Origin: Caldilineaceae bacterium
Lineage (GTDB): Bacteria; Chloroflexota; Anaerolineae; Caldilineales; Caldilineaceae
Reading direction: 5' to 3'
DNA length: 64,000 bases
Assembly (NCBI GenBank): GCA_958295845.1
Contig: OY282376.1
Span: 434,001 to 498,000, forward strand
In this document: positions 41,672 through 50,626 of the stretch, in pieces
Numbering within the stretch: the stretch's first letter is position 1
Layout: every line of letters begins with the position of its first letter
Position numbers and translations under genes: made by a program
The notes under the pieces: generated by a model
Databases searched by the model: none
The model's input: only the letters and a program-made list of their open reading frames with translations
What the model was told of the DNA's origin: nothing

Positions 41672-42901
41672 ATGTCAAACGACACACCAATTACCAGCGC
41701 AGAACTGTATACGCGCGCCAAAGCCATCCAGTCCAAAATCAGCGCCTGGCGCCGCACGATTCACAAGTACCCCGAGCTGACCTTCACCGAACATCGCACC
41801 GCCGGCTTCGTCAACAAGACAATGCTGGACCTGGGAATCGAGACGCAGACGGAAGTGGCCAAGACCGGCGTCGTCGGTCATATCCAAGGCGGCGGCGGAC
41901 CCCTCGTAGGGCTGCGCGCCGATATGGACGCCCTGCCGATCCAGGAAGAAAACAACAGCAGCTTCGACAGCGAGCGCCCCGGCCTCATGCACGCCTGCGG
42001 CCACGACGCCCACACCGCCATGCTGATGGGCGCCGCCACCCTGCTCAAGGAGATGGCCGACGAGGGTCGCCTGCCCGGCGCCGTGCGCCTGCTCTTCCAG
42101 CCCAGCGAAGAAGCCTCCGACGACGAAGGCAAATCCGGCGGCATCCGCATGGTTGAGGAAGGCGCGCTCGAAGGCGTCGACGCAGTCTTCGGCATCCACG
42201 TGGATCCCACCAAGGATCTCGGCATCGTCGCCAGCCGCTCCGGCCCGCTGATGGCGTCGGCCGACGAGTTCGAAATCACCGTACGCGGCGCCGGCGGCCA
42301 CGCCGCCCGCCCCCAGGTCGCCAACGACCCGATCGTGCTGGCCGCACACGCCGTTCACGCCATCCACCACATCGTCAGCCGCCGCCTCGACCCCCTCGAA
42401 CCCGGCGTCATCACCATCGGCCAGATTCACGGCGGCACCGTGAACAACGTCATCCCCGACAGCGTCTATCTCAACGGTACGATTCGCAGCTTCTCGCCGG
42501 ACGCGCGCCAGCTGCTGCAAGACGAGCTGCGCCGGGCCTGCGGCGTCGTCGAAGCCATGGGCGGCAGCTTTGAATTGACGATCAAGAAGGGCTATCCGCC
42601 CACCGTTCTCGACCCCGAGGCGACGCAGATTGCCCTGGACGCGGCCGCCGAGTTCCTCGGCGAAGAGAACGCGCCGCAGGCGGGAATGGTGATGGCCGCC
42701 GAAGATTTCGCCTACATGGCGCAGGCCGCGCCGGGCAGCTTCCTGCGCCTGGGAACGCATAACCCGGACTGGCCCCAGCGCTACTTCGTCCACACCTCCA
42801 CCTTCCGCATGGACGAGGACGCCCTGCCGATCGGAGCAGCCGCGCTGGCAGCGGCCGCGGTCAAATGGATGCAGGAGAAGCGGGCCGGCAGCGGGGAGTG
42901 A
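41672..42901 (+). CDS. M20D-family amidohydrolase/peptidase
   Basis: 409 residues; AGGAGC lies ahead of the ATG. Family motifs appear in order: [53 protein letters not shown] (metal ligands), [16 protein letters not shown] (catalytic Glu), and the dimerisation domain [18 protein letters not shown]. This is the IAA-amino-acid hydrolase/hippurate hydrolase/N-acetyl-diaminopimelate deacetylase group. It removes acyl groups from amino acids or related amides in the cytoplasm. The exact substrate is not predictable. Confidence 0.92.
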   Translation: MSNDTPITSAELYTRAKAIQSKISAWRRTIHKYPELTFTEHRTAGFVNKTMLDLGIETQTEVAKTGVVGHIQGGGGPLVGLRADMDALPIQEENNSSFDSERPGLMHACGHDAHTAMLMGAATLLKEMADEGRLPGAVRLLFQPSEEASDDEGKSGGIRMVEEGALEGVDAVFGIHVDPTKDLGIVASRSGPLMASADEFEITVRGAGGHAARPQVANDPIVLAAHAVHAIHHIVSRRLDPLEPGVITIGQIHGGTVNNVIPDSVYLNGTIRSFSPDARQLLQDELRRACGVVEAMGGSFELTIKKGYPPTVLDPEATQIALDAAAEFLGEENAPQAGMVMAAEDFAYMAQAAPGSFLRLGTHNPDWPQRYFVHTSTFRMDEDALPIGAAALAAAAVKWMQEKRAGSGE

Positions 42902-42933
42902 AACTTCGGGAAGTGAGGGGTGAGGAGCAAAAA

Positions 42934-43683
42934 GTGAAAAGTGAACGCCGCCCGTCAATCTCCACCCCCTCCGCACTCGCGAAGGTGTTCTCTCTTTTCT
43001 CTCTCTTCTTCATTCTATCCTGCGGTTCAGCCCAACCACAGCCGCTCATCTTTGGCGAGCCGGTCTGGGCCGACGGCGAAACCAGCGCCTATCGGGTGAC
43101 CAACCGCGAGGGACGCATCGTCGGTACCGCCACCTTCCAGGTAGACCGGCTGGCGCAGGATGGCGGCTGGACGTTGCTCCGCGAGATCATCGACGCCGGC
43201 GTGAGTGAGCAGGCAACGATCGAGATGCAGCCGGTCGGCTATCGCCCGGTCTACAGCCATCTCGTCCGTACATTCGGCGGCGGCAAACAGGTGGTGGAGA
43301 CGCAGTTCGAAGGCGCCCAGGTCGACATCGCGCTTACAAATCGCCAGGGCGCCAAGGTCTATCAGCGCGTGCAGGTGCCCTCCGATATACGCGACGAGCG
43401 CACACTGCTGCTGATCATGCGCGCGCTGCCGCTGGCGCAGGGCTACGCCACCCGCATCAACAGTTTCCTGCCGATCGCCGGCCAGATGGAGCGGGTGGCC
43501 CTGCAGGTGCGGCGCAGCGAGAGCGTCACCGTGCCCGCCGGCCCCTTCGATACCTGGGTCGTCGAGCTGAAGGCCAACGACCGCACCACCAAAGCGTGGG
43601 TGGCCCAGACCGCCCCCTTCCCCGTCGTGAAGTTCATCGACGGACGTTCCCAGGCCACCTTTGAGTTGACCGGTTTCGAGTAG
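42934..43683 (+). CDS. DUF3108-like secreted lipoprotein
   Basis: 249 residues. GTG 42934 is chosen because GAGGAG lies about 8 bases upstream; an ATG at 42865 lies inside the M20 gene. The signal peptide ends FSLFFILSCGSAQ, a lipobox. The mature beta-rich part (FGEPVWADGETSAYRVTNRE, GTATFQVDRLAQDGGWTLLR, ESVTVPAGPFDTWVVELKA, TKAWVAQTAPFPVVKFIDGR) resembles DUF3108, a family of exported beta proteins of unknown role. The start region is made of GTGAGGGGTGAGGAGC/AAAGTGAAAAGTGAA microrepeats. Confidence 0.65.
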   Translation: MKSERRPSISTPSALAKVFSLFSLFFILSCGSAQPQPLIFGEPVWADGETSAYRVTNREGRIVGTATFQVDRLAQDGGWTLLREIIDAGVSEQATIEMQPVGYRPVYSHLVRTFGGGKQVVETQFEGAQVDIALTNRQGAKVYQRVQVPSDIRDERTLLLIMRALPLAQGYATRINSFLPIAGQMERVALQVRRSESVTVPAGPFDTWVVELKANDRTTKAWVAQTAPFPVVKFIDGRSQATFELTGFE

Positions 43684-43710
43684 ACGGATGAGTGACAAGG
43701 AAGCGTACCA

Positions 43711-44181
43711 ATGGGCATGAAAATCGATCGCTTTACGTTGGGCATTATTCTCGGCGTGCTGCTCCTGGTCGTCGGCGCTGTCATCACGATAGCCTTCTCC
43801 GGCGGCCGCGGCTCGCAGAGCGCCGACTATCTCAACGAGGACACGCCCGAGGCGGTGGTCCACGACGCCTTCCTGGCCACCGTGCGCAATGAGCCGGACG
43901 TCGCGATGAGCCACTACTCCCGGGATGTTGTCGAAGATGAAGACAATGTACGCTTTCGCGAGCGTTTCAACTATTACGACTCCGGCCGCACCGCGCGGCG
44001 GCTGCGCATTTTGGATGTGGACATTAGCGAAGAGGGCGACAAGGCATATGTCACCGTCGCGATCGACAACTACCACCAGGGCGGCCTGTTTGACAGCGGC
44101 ACATCAACCTACCGGCGCACAGTTCCCCTGGTGCGCGAGGATGATGCGTGGAAGATCGACACTGACGACATCATCCATTGA
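43711..44181 (+). CDS. Membrane-anchored NTF2-like protein
   Basis: 156 residues. AAGGAAG precedes ATG 43711. One N-terminal helix (LGIILGVLLLVVGAVITIAF) is followed by an exported domain: DTPEAVVHDAFLATVRNEPD, YVTVAIDNYHQGGLFDSGTS and a C-terminal LVREDDAWKIDTDDI. This order, a helix followed by strands ending in 'W-K-I/V-D', is that of NTF2-like or DUF4878-type domains. It follows the DUF3108-like lipoprotein by 27 bases, so the two probably form one unit. Confidence 0.6.
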   Translation: MGMKIDRFTLGIILGVLLLVVGAVITIAFSGGRGSQSADYLNEDTPEAVVHDAFLATVRNEPDVAMSHYSRDVVEDEDNVRFRERFNYYDSGRTARRLRILDVDISEEGDKAYVTVAIDNYHQGGLFDSGTSTYRRTVPLVREDDAWKIDTDDIIH

Positions 44182-44220
44182 GGCCAAACGCCGAGGCGTG
44201 AGCGAAAAAAGGGCAGGACT

Positions 44221-44240
44221 GAGTGAACACTTCACTCTCT
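44221..44240 (+). terminator. Weak stem-loop
   Basis: GAGTGAA-CAC-TTCACTC, a perfect 7-bp stem with a 3-base loop, is followed by TCTTCTCCCC. It lies between the NTF2-like gene and the DUF5671 gene. Confidence 0.3.
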
Positions 44241-44284
44241 TCTCCCCTGCAGTTCCTCTCTCCTCGCTTGTGAGAGCGTGAACA

Positions 44285-46024
44285 ATGACTGAGCAGACAC
44301 GTACAGAAACAACAAGGTTGGCGATGATCCGCCGCCTCTATCTCTATCTCATCGCCTTCATCAGTCTGATCGCCGGGCTGGCTGCCGCCTACGACCTGAT
44401 CGACGTTCTGGTACAGCAGTGGATTACCGACGAAAGGATTCTGGGCGTCTCCGCCGCCGACTCAGTGCAAAGAGCCATCGCCCGTCCAGGCGGGTTCCTG
44501 ATCGTCAGCGCGCCCATCTTTCTCATCCACTGGCGCTATATCCGCCGCCTGGTTGCGCAACCGGGCGAGTCGCGCGCCGGCTTACGCAAGCTGTTTCTCT
44601 ACGCAGTGCTCGCGACCACGGCATACGTCAGCGCCCGCTCCCTCTATCACATCATCGAAGGCAGCCTCGAACTCATCCTCGGCGCCGCGCCCGCGCAGGA
44701 AGAACTGAGACCGGGCCGGTGGGTAGCATACTTTTTCCACGCCGGCGTCCACATAACGCTGTCCATGTTTTTCGCCCGTCTGCTCCAGGCCGACGGCGAC
44801 CTGGGCGCCGAGTCGGGCTGGGCCGGCACCTGGCGGCGCCTCTTTCAACTCATCGCCGGCCTCGTAGGGCTTGGCCTGCTGCTTACCGGCGCCGCCGACG
44901 CCCTCAACCTCGTCTGGCGCATCATTCTCGAGCCGTTCGGCAAAGCCAGCCTGGAGACTGTGGGCACAGGCTGGCGGCAGCGGGGCTTCGCCGGTTCGCT
45001 GGCCGCCATTCTTGTCGGCGGACTGGCCTGGCGGCTGAACACTCTCTACTGGAATGGTCTGATGACCGCCCGGCCCGAGGAAGGCCGCCTGGCTCTGCGG
45101 CGTCTCTACCTCTATGGCGCCACGGTTCTGGCGGCCGCGATTACCCTGGTGCCTTTGGCGATGTTGTTGCGACTAGGGGTCCTGTATCTGTTCGGCGGGG
45201 TCGATACCGGGGACATCGACATCGACGATTTGACCACGCCCCTCGGCCTGCTGCCGGTCGGCGTGCTCGCCTGGCGCTGGCACTGGCTGCAGGTGTCCGC
45301 CGAGGCGCAACGCTACGGCGAATCGCGCGAGAGCGAATTCGTGCGGCGTCTCTACTACTACGCCGTCGCCGCCACCGGCCTGCTTCTGCTATGGATCGGG
45401 CTGGTCGATCTGCTGCGGGGATTGCTGGACCTGGCCATCATCGGCGGGGCTTCGGCTGAGGAAGGCTTTCGCGCCCACCAGCTCGCCTCGGGGGTGAGCC
45501 TCATCGCCGTCGGCGCCCCCGTCTGGTCACTGCACTGGCGCACCGCCCAGCGCGTCGCCGAGCAGGACAACGAGGCCGGCCGCGAGGAGCGCGCATCCTG
45601 GCCCCGCCGCGTCTACTTGTACGGCATCGCCCTGGTGGGCGCCCTCCTGATCCTGTTCGAGCTGGCGCAGGTCGTCTACCGCCTGCTCCTCTGGGCCCTG
45701 GGCGACCCCAACGCCGACTTCTTCGCCGCCGAAACCTTGGATGGGCTCGTGCGCGCCGTCACCGCCGCCGCCTTCTGGGCAGTCCACCTGCTCGCCATCC
45801 GCAAGGACACCAGCATGGTCGACGAGGAGGCCGAAGCAGCGGCGCGAGAAAGCGAACAAAATGAACGCCGCCGCGAGGATCTGGTGACGCGTATCCAAGC
45901 TTTAGAGACGGAGTTGACCGAACTCCGCACCGAACTTGACGTTTTGGAGGATGAAGAGCAAGAAGTGGAGGTTGAGGAGCAACGAGAAAGTGAAGAGGAG
46001 CAGGAAGAAAATGAAGAGGAGTGA
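44285..46024 (+). CDS. Multi-pass membrane protein with repeated DUF5671-like units
   Basis: 579 residues with about a dozen hydrophobic segments in repeated units. Each unit starts with an R-R-L/V-Y-L/Y-Y motif: MIRRLYLYLIAFISLIAG, RKLFLYAVLATTAYVSAR, LRRLYLYGATVLAAAITL, VRRLYYYAVAATGLLLLW, PRRVYLYGIALVGALLIL. Each ends near a conserved W-x-L/R-H/W (FLIHWRYIRRL, GVLAWRWHWLQ, WSLHWRTAQRV, FWAVHLLAIRK). These fit DUF5671. The C-terminus is a coiled coil running into an almost pure Glu tail. Function unknown; repetition within one chain suggests a self-contained membrane scaffold or transporter. Confidence 0.75.
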   Translation: MTEQTRTETTRLAMIRRLYLYLIAFISLIAGLAAAYDLIDVLVQQWITDERILGVSAADSVQRAIARPGGFLIVSAPIFLIHWRYIRRLVAQPGESRAGLRKLFLYAVLATTAYVSARSLYHIIEGSLELILGAAPAQEELRPGRWVAYFFHAGVHITLSMFFARLLQADGDLGAESGWAGTWRRLFQLIAGLVGLGLLLTGAADALNLVWRIILEPFGKASLETVGTGWRQRGFAGSLAAILVGGLAWRLNTLYWNGLMTARPEEGRLALRRLYLYGATVLAAAITLVPLAMLLRLGVLYLFGGVDTGDIDIDDLTTPLGLLPVGVLAWRWHWLQVSAEAQRYGESRESEFVRRLYYYAVAATGLLLLWIGLVDLLRGLLDLAIIGGASAEEGFRAHQLASGVSLIAVGAPVWSLHWRTAQRVAEQDNEAGREERASWPRRVYLYGIALVGALLILFELAQVVYRLLLWALGDPNADFFAAETLDGLVRAVTAAAFWAVHLLAIRKDTSMVDEEAEAAARESEQNERRREDLVTRIQALETELTELRTELDVLEDEEQEVEVEEQRESEEEQEENEEE

Positions 46025-46276
46025 GAATCACGCTGCGAGTGCCAAAGCGTTTACTCAATCCTCTCTCTTTGGTCTTGGCGCGGGCAGCTTCAGCCGTGGC
46101 GCAGAGCAACTGCAGCCGATATCGATGAAGCGGCGGGCCTGCGACAGGTGGATTCTACTGAATTAAGTCCTGATCGGATACAGAGGATGTCAAATCACTT
46201 CAGTTGGGCGGTCAGGGTCGGCAGGCTTTCCTGCACGGTCCCCCAGCGCATAAATTCACACGTAAGGCCCGGCGTG

Positions 46277-46519
46277 TCAGACCGCCGCAGGCATTGTTCT
46301 CGCGTGTGTCAAGTCCGCGCTGGTTACAGGACGTGCCTGTGACGGCAGCACGGTGGCGATCGCCGCAGTCTCGCCATCCAAGGACATGAACTCCACAACA
46401 ATGGCTTCTTCATTGGGATGGATGTGGATGATAGCGCCGACATCGCCTGACTTCAGTTCTTCCTCCTCGTCACCGACGACATCGGTTGTGAGCACAATCT
46501 GCTCGTGTTCCTTGAACAC
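46277..46519 (-). CDS. DUF4926-like small protein
   Basis: 80 residues from GTG 46519, with an excellent AGGAGGTGA upstream. The core reads IVLTTDVVGDEEEELKSGDV, GAIIHIHPNEEAIVVEFMSL and DGETAAIATVLPSQARPV, matching DUF4926 (a small SH3-like barrel with 'L..GDVGTVV...VEF...DG.T'). Such proteins are often found near toxin-antitoxin or mobile genes; no partner is seen here. Confidence 0.75.
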   Translation of the reverse strand: MFKEHEQIVLTTDVVGDEEEELKSGDVGAIIHIHPNEEAIVVEFMSLDGETAAIATVLPSQARPVTSADLTHARTMPAAV

Positions 46520-46694
46520 CTCTCACCTCCTGCGCGGGTGGGCAGTAATGAACCTGGGGCGGAGTCTTGCATGCACCTTTTTGCACTATTGCAACAGGCA
46601 ATTTGTGGCCGGGTCGTCACACAAGGTCGCCTTGGGAAACGAATGCTGCAGGGAATCCAGTTTGCTGGAACAGCCCTGACTTCGGCTCAGCTCC

Positions 46695-47267
46695 CTACCC
46701 GGCGCCTGTCGCTAGATCGAGAATTTTCAGCGTCGTCCTCCAGTTTCGTGACGTACTGGTCGTAGACAGTCTGGAGTCGAAGTAGCTGTTCGTCAGTTTG
46801 CTGCGCGCAACACCATTCGGGCAGTGCAGATAGATTTCACGACCCATCACCGCGAACTCGTCGCCCGGCGAGCGCTCCGGGTCAAGCGCTTCAACGCTTG
46901 CGCTGTCGGGCAGCTCCGCCAAAAACATGACATGCAGTTTATCCGTCTCCGCACCGGCATCCAGGAAGGGATTTGCCCGCACGGTCTCCTGGAACTCCCG
47001 GGCCGTCCGCGTAACCACGGGAATCCGATACCCGAAGCGACTCAAGATCGACGTACTGATGACAGATGAGATCTCTTCTCCCCCTGTGGGCCCCACTCGA
47101 AATACCACATTCCCACTCTGAATATAGGTCCGAACGTCCTCGCAACCCGCATCCACGAACAATGCAGCCAGTTCCTTCATCGGCAGCCTGTTCTTACCGC
47201 CGACATTTATCCCGCGCAGCAGCGCAACATTGACACCTGTCGCGATGCTACTGTTCTTAGTGGTCAT
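46695..47267 (-). CDS. DUF1697 protein
   Basis: 190 residues with the family signature VALLRGINVGGKNRLPMKEL, CEDVRTYIQSGNVVF, then EFQETVRANPF, DKLHVMFLAELP and a C-terminal KLTNSYFDSRLSTTSTSRNW. DUF1697 is a widespread cytoplasmic family without assigned activity. Length is typical. GGGGAC lies about 10 bases before the ATG. Confidence 0.88.
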   Translation of the reverse strand: MTTKNSSIATGVNVALLRGINVGGKNRLPMKELAALFVDAGCEDVRTYIQSGNVVFRVGPTGGEEISSVISTSILSRFGYRIPVVTRTAREFQETVRANPFLDAGAETDKLHVMFLAELPDSASVEALDPERSPGDEFAVMGREIYLHCPNGVARSKLTNSYFDSRLSTTSTSRNWRTTLKILDLATGAG

Positions 47268-47506
47268 GTTGGCTTTGTCCCCTGTCGACTCCGACGATTA
47301 TCACTCTAATAAAGGAAGGCATCCCAATCCAACGGTACCACCGTGATCTTCTGGGCGCCAAACCGCGCCGTGTCGCCAACAGCCTGATCAAAGCGCCCTT
47401 CCCTCTTCCCCCCGCGATTATGTGCCGCCACCGCGTATCCTGGCGTATACTCAGGAAGATAGCAGATCGACCGCGTGCCCAACGCCCCCCAATGGAGACA
47501 CGAACC

Positions 47507-50500
47507 ATGCAGCAATCCCCCACCTCTGTCGAACACATCGAACAGGCGCAGGAGCATCTAGAACGCCTCCTACGCGATCATCAGACCGAAGACCCCTTCG
47601 CACCCGTCACCGTCGTCGTGCCAACACCATATGCAGGGCTCCACCTCCGCCGCGACATCGGCAGGCGCGGCCTCGTCAACGTGCGTTTCATGCCCCTCGC
47701 TCGCGTCGCCGAACTGCTCGGAGCGTCCAGCCTGGCCGCCGCCGGCCAGCGCCCACTCAAGCCCGCCATCGAATTCGCCGCCGTCCGCCGCGCCGCCAAA
47801 GAGGCCGCAGGCGAACTCAAACCCTTTCGCGCCCATCCCTCCTTCCACGCCAGCCTGCGCTCCACCTTCCAGGACCTGCGCAGCGCCGCTCCCGCCGCCC
47901 TCGACGCGCTCGCAAAACGCGGGGGCATGTCCGCCGAAATCGCCCGGCTGTACGCACGCTACTGCGACCACACCGAGGCACACTACGACCGCGAAGCGCT
48001 CGCAGAAGCCGCCGCCGCCGCTGTACGTTCCGGTCGCGCCGCCACCGCCCTCACCGCGCTCGGCCCCATCATCGCCTACCTGCCGCGCACCCCAACGCCC
48101 GCCGAGCAACGCCTGTTCGACGCCCTGAGCGACAAGTGGAACTGCACGACGATCCTGGCCGCCACCGGCGATGCCGAGGCCGACGAAATCCTGCCCAACG
48201 CTGCTGCCCTGCCTGCCTCCTCGCCGCCGCCCCCGCGTCCAGACCACCTACTCGTCGCCCCCGACACCGGCGAAGAAGTGCGCAGCGTCGTCAGGTCGAT
48301 CGCAGCCGCCGCGCACGCCGGCACGCCCTTCCACCGCATCGCGATATTCTACTGGCAGCGCGAACCCTATGCCGCGCTCATCGCAGAGCAACTGTCCGAG
48401 GCCCACATCCCCATCGCCGGCCCGTCAACGGGACTGCTTGCCGCGACCCCGGTCGGGCGCACCCTCAAAGGCCTCGTCGATCTCGCCGGCAGCAACCTGC
48501 CCAGGGAAGACGTCATGCGCTGGCTCACCTCCTGTCCGGTCAAGACCCAATCGGCCGGGTTTAGCCCCTCGCGCTGGGACGCTATCTCCCGCGAAGCAGG
48601 CGTCGTCGCCGGAATCGAACAGTGGCGCGACCGCCTGAGACACTACGCCGCCAGCCAGCAGCGCGCGGCCGCAAGCCACAGCGAGGAGCTGTCCGAGGGC
48701 GAGCAAACGAAGTTGGAGCAGACCGCCGCTGAAGCGTGGGCTCTGCGGAGTTTTATGCTCAGGCTGCATGAATCCCTCACGCGCTTAGATGACGGCCAAC
48801 GATGGGCGGTGTTCGCCAAGTTGACCGAAGATCTCCTGGACCAATACCTTGACGAAAGTTCGCTCCCATCTGCCGAGCAAGTTAACCGTGACACCCTATT
48901 GACCGCTCTGCAGGAGCTGGCAATTCTCGACGAAATGGAGGACGAAGCCGGCCTGGACGCCTTTCGGGCTGCGCTCGACCAGGCCCTCAGCCGACCCGCC
49001 GCAAGAGCGGGCGCGCTGGGCGAAGGCCTCTTCGTCGGCCCCGTCCGGCTTGCCGCCGGCCTGCGCTTCGACAGGGCATACCTCGTGGGCATGGTCGAAG
49101 GCCGGGTGCCCGCGCGCCGCCCCGACGACCCTCTGCTGCCGCAGCGCGAACGCGAACAAGCGGGCCTGCCGCCCCCGTCCACCGCCGCCGAACGATACGA
49201 CTACCTCGCCGCCGTAGCCGCCGGACGCACCCGCGTGCTCACCTTCGCCCGCGGCAACAACATCGCCCAGCGCGAGCAACACCCGTCCCGCTGGTTTCTC
49301 GAACAGGCTTCCCACCTGTACGGCGCGTCCGTCCATCCCACGATGCTCTCCAGCTCGCGTGACCTCGCCTCCCTGCGAGAACAGCCCTGGTTTGACGAGG
49401 TAGTTTCGGCCCAGCATGGTATCGACTCCGTCTCAGCATCGCAGCCCGCCGATATTCACGACTACGACCTCCACCGCCTGTCCCAGTGGCGGCAGCTTGG
49501 CAACCCGATCGGCGCCCATCATCTCGCCCATTCCGTAGCCGTTCTGTCCCGCGCCCTGCAAATGCAGCGGGCCAGAAACGCCGCGCCGTTGACCCACTGG
49601 GACGGAGACCTCACGTCGGCAATCTCTCCAACCGGGCGCATCGGCCTTTCCAACCGTGAATTCTTCTCGCCGACGCGGCTGCAGACCTGGGCAACCTGCC
49701 CCTTCCGCTACTTCCTCTCCAACGTGCTCGGCATCGCCGCGCCCGAGCAACCGGAGGATCTGGCCACCATTTCGGCCCTGGAGCGGGGCTCGCTGCTGCA
49801 TGCGATCCTGGAACGCTACATCAAAGAAGCGCAAGAGCAGAGTACCGTCCCGCCGCCCGACCAACCCTGGACCGACGACCACCGCCGCCAACTCTTCAGG
49901 ATAGCCGAAGAGGAGTTCCAGAAGGCCGAGCAAAGCGGCGTCACCGGCAAACCGCTCCTCTGGGAGCTGGCCAAAGGCGAAATGCGCAGCGACCTGGAAA
50001 GATTTCTAAAGGAAGACGCCAAACTTCGCAAAAAGCATGGCGTATCTCCCCACGCCATTGAGAACGCCTTCGGATTCTCCAGGAACGAAAATCAAACGCC
50101 GCTCGATTCCGTCAAGTGGTCGAGTGCCAAGACCGGCACGCTCCGCTTTCGGGGCTTTATCGACCGCATCGACCTCTCCCCGTCCGGCGACACCGCCCTC
50201 GTTCTCGACTACAAGACAGGAGGTACGGGCAGTTACGCAAACATGAACAAAGACCCCGTCCAGCGCGGCAAACTCCTCCAGCTCCCCGTGTACGGTCTTG
50301 CCGCCCGTCAGCTGCTCGGCGACGAAGTCGACATAGAGGTCGCCTACTGGTTCGTGACCGAAAAGGGCAACTTCAAGACCCGCCCCCCCAAACCGCCGCC
50401 TCTCGACGAGATCCTTGACGCTTTCGCCCCTGTCGTCGGCACAATTACCGACGGCATCGGCGCCGGCCTCTTCCCAGCCAATCCGGGCAAGGACGGCGGC

Positions 50501-50626
50501 AACTGCCGCTTTTGCGAATTCAAGAACCTCTGCCCCACCCGCCGCGAGCGGCACTGGCAGCGCAAAAGCAACGATCCACGCCTGTCCGCCTACGTAGCCA
50601 TGGCCGAAGAGGAGGCAAGCCGATGA
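47507..50626 (+). CDS. addB: AddB-like helicase/nuclease subunit
   Basis: About 1039 residues from ATG 47507 (GGAG 9-12 bases upstream; the frame is open further 5'). The N-terminus VTVVVPTPYAGLHLRRDIGR is a degenerate helicase P-loop, as in many AddB/RexB proteins. The middle is helicase-like (GLRFDRAYLVGMVEGRVPAR). The C-terminus has a RecB nuclease domain: ATCPFRYFLSNVLG, ERGSLLHAILERYI, FIDRIDLSPSGD, ALVLDYKTGG and the Fe-S cysteines CRFCEFKNLC. With AddA it processes double-strand breaks for RecA loading. The start of addA overlaps its stop by 4 bases. Confidence 0.88.
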   Translation: MQQSPTSVEHIEQAQEHLERLLRDHQTEDPFAPVTVVVPTPYAGLHLRRDIGRRGLVNVRFMPLARVAELLGASSLAAAGQRPLKPAIEFAAVRRAAKEAAGELKPFRAHPSFHASLRSTFQDLRSAAPAALDALAKRGGMSAEIARLYARYCDHTEAHYDREALAEAAAAAVRSGRAATALTALGPIIAYLPRTPTPAEQRLFDALSDKWNCTTILAATGDAEADEILPNAAALPASSPPPPRPDHLLVAPDTGEEVRSVVRSIAAAAHAGTPFHRIAIFYWQREPYAALIAEQLSEAHIPIAGPSTGLLAATPVGRTLKGLVDLAGSNLPREDVMRWLTSCPVKTQSAGFSPSRWDAISREAGVVAGIEQWRDRLRHYAASQQRAAASHSEELSEGEQTKLEQTAAEAWALRSFMLRLHESLTRLDDGQRWAVFAKLTEDLLDQYLDESSLPSAEQVNRDTLLTALQELAILDEMEDEAGLDAFRAALDQALSRPAARAGALGEGLFVGPVRLAAGLRFDRAYLVGMVEGRVPARRPDDPLLPQREREQAGLPPPSTAAERYDYLAAVAAGRTRVLTFARGNNIAQREQHPSRWFLEQASHLYGASVHPTMLSSSRDLASLREQPWFDEVVSAQHGIDSVSASQPADIHDYDLHRLSQWRQLGNPIGAHHLAHSVAVLSRALQMQRARNAAPLTHWDGDLTSAISPTGRIGLSNREFFSPTRLQTWATCPFRYFLSNVLGIAAPEQPEDLATISALERGSLLHAILERYIKEAQEQSTVPPPDQPWTDDHRRQLFRIAEEEFQKAEQSGVTGKPLLWELAKGEMRSDLERFLKEDAKLRKKHGVSPHAIENAFGFSRNENQTPLDSVKWSSAKTGTLRFRGFIDRIDLSPSGDTALVLDYKTGGTGSYANMNKDPVQRGKLLQLPVYGLAARQLLGDEVDIEVAYWFVTEKGNFKTRPPKPPPLDEILDAFAPVVGTITDGIGAGLFPANPGKDGGNCRFCEFKNLCPTRRERHWQRKSNDPRLSAYVAMAEEEASR

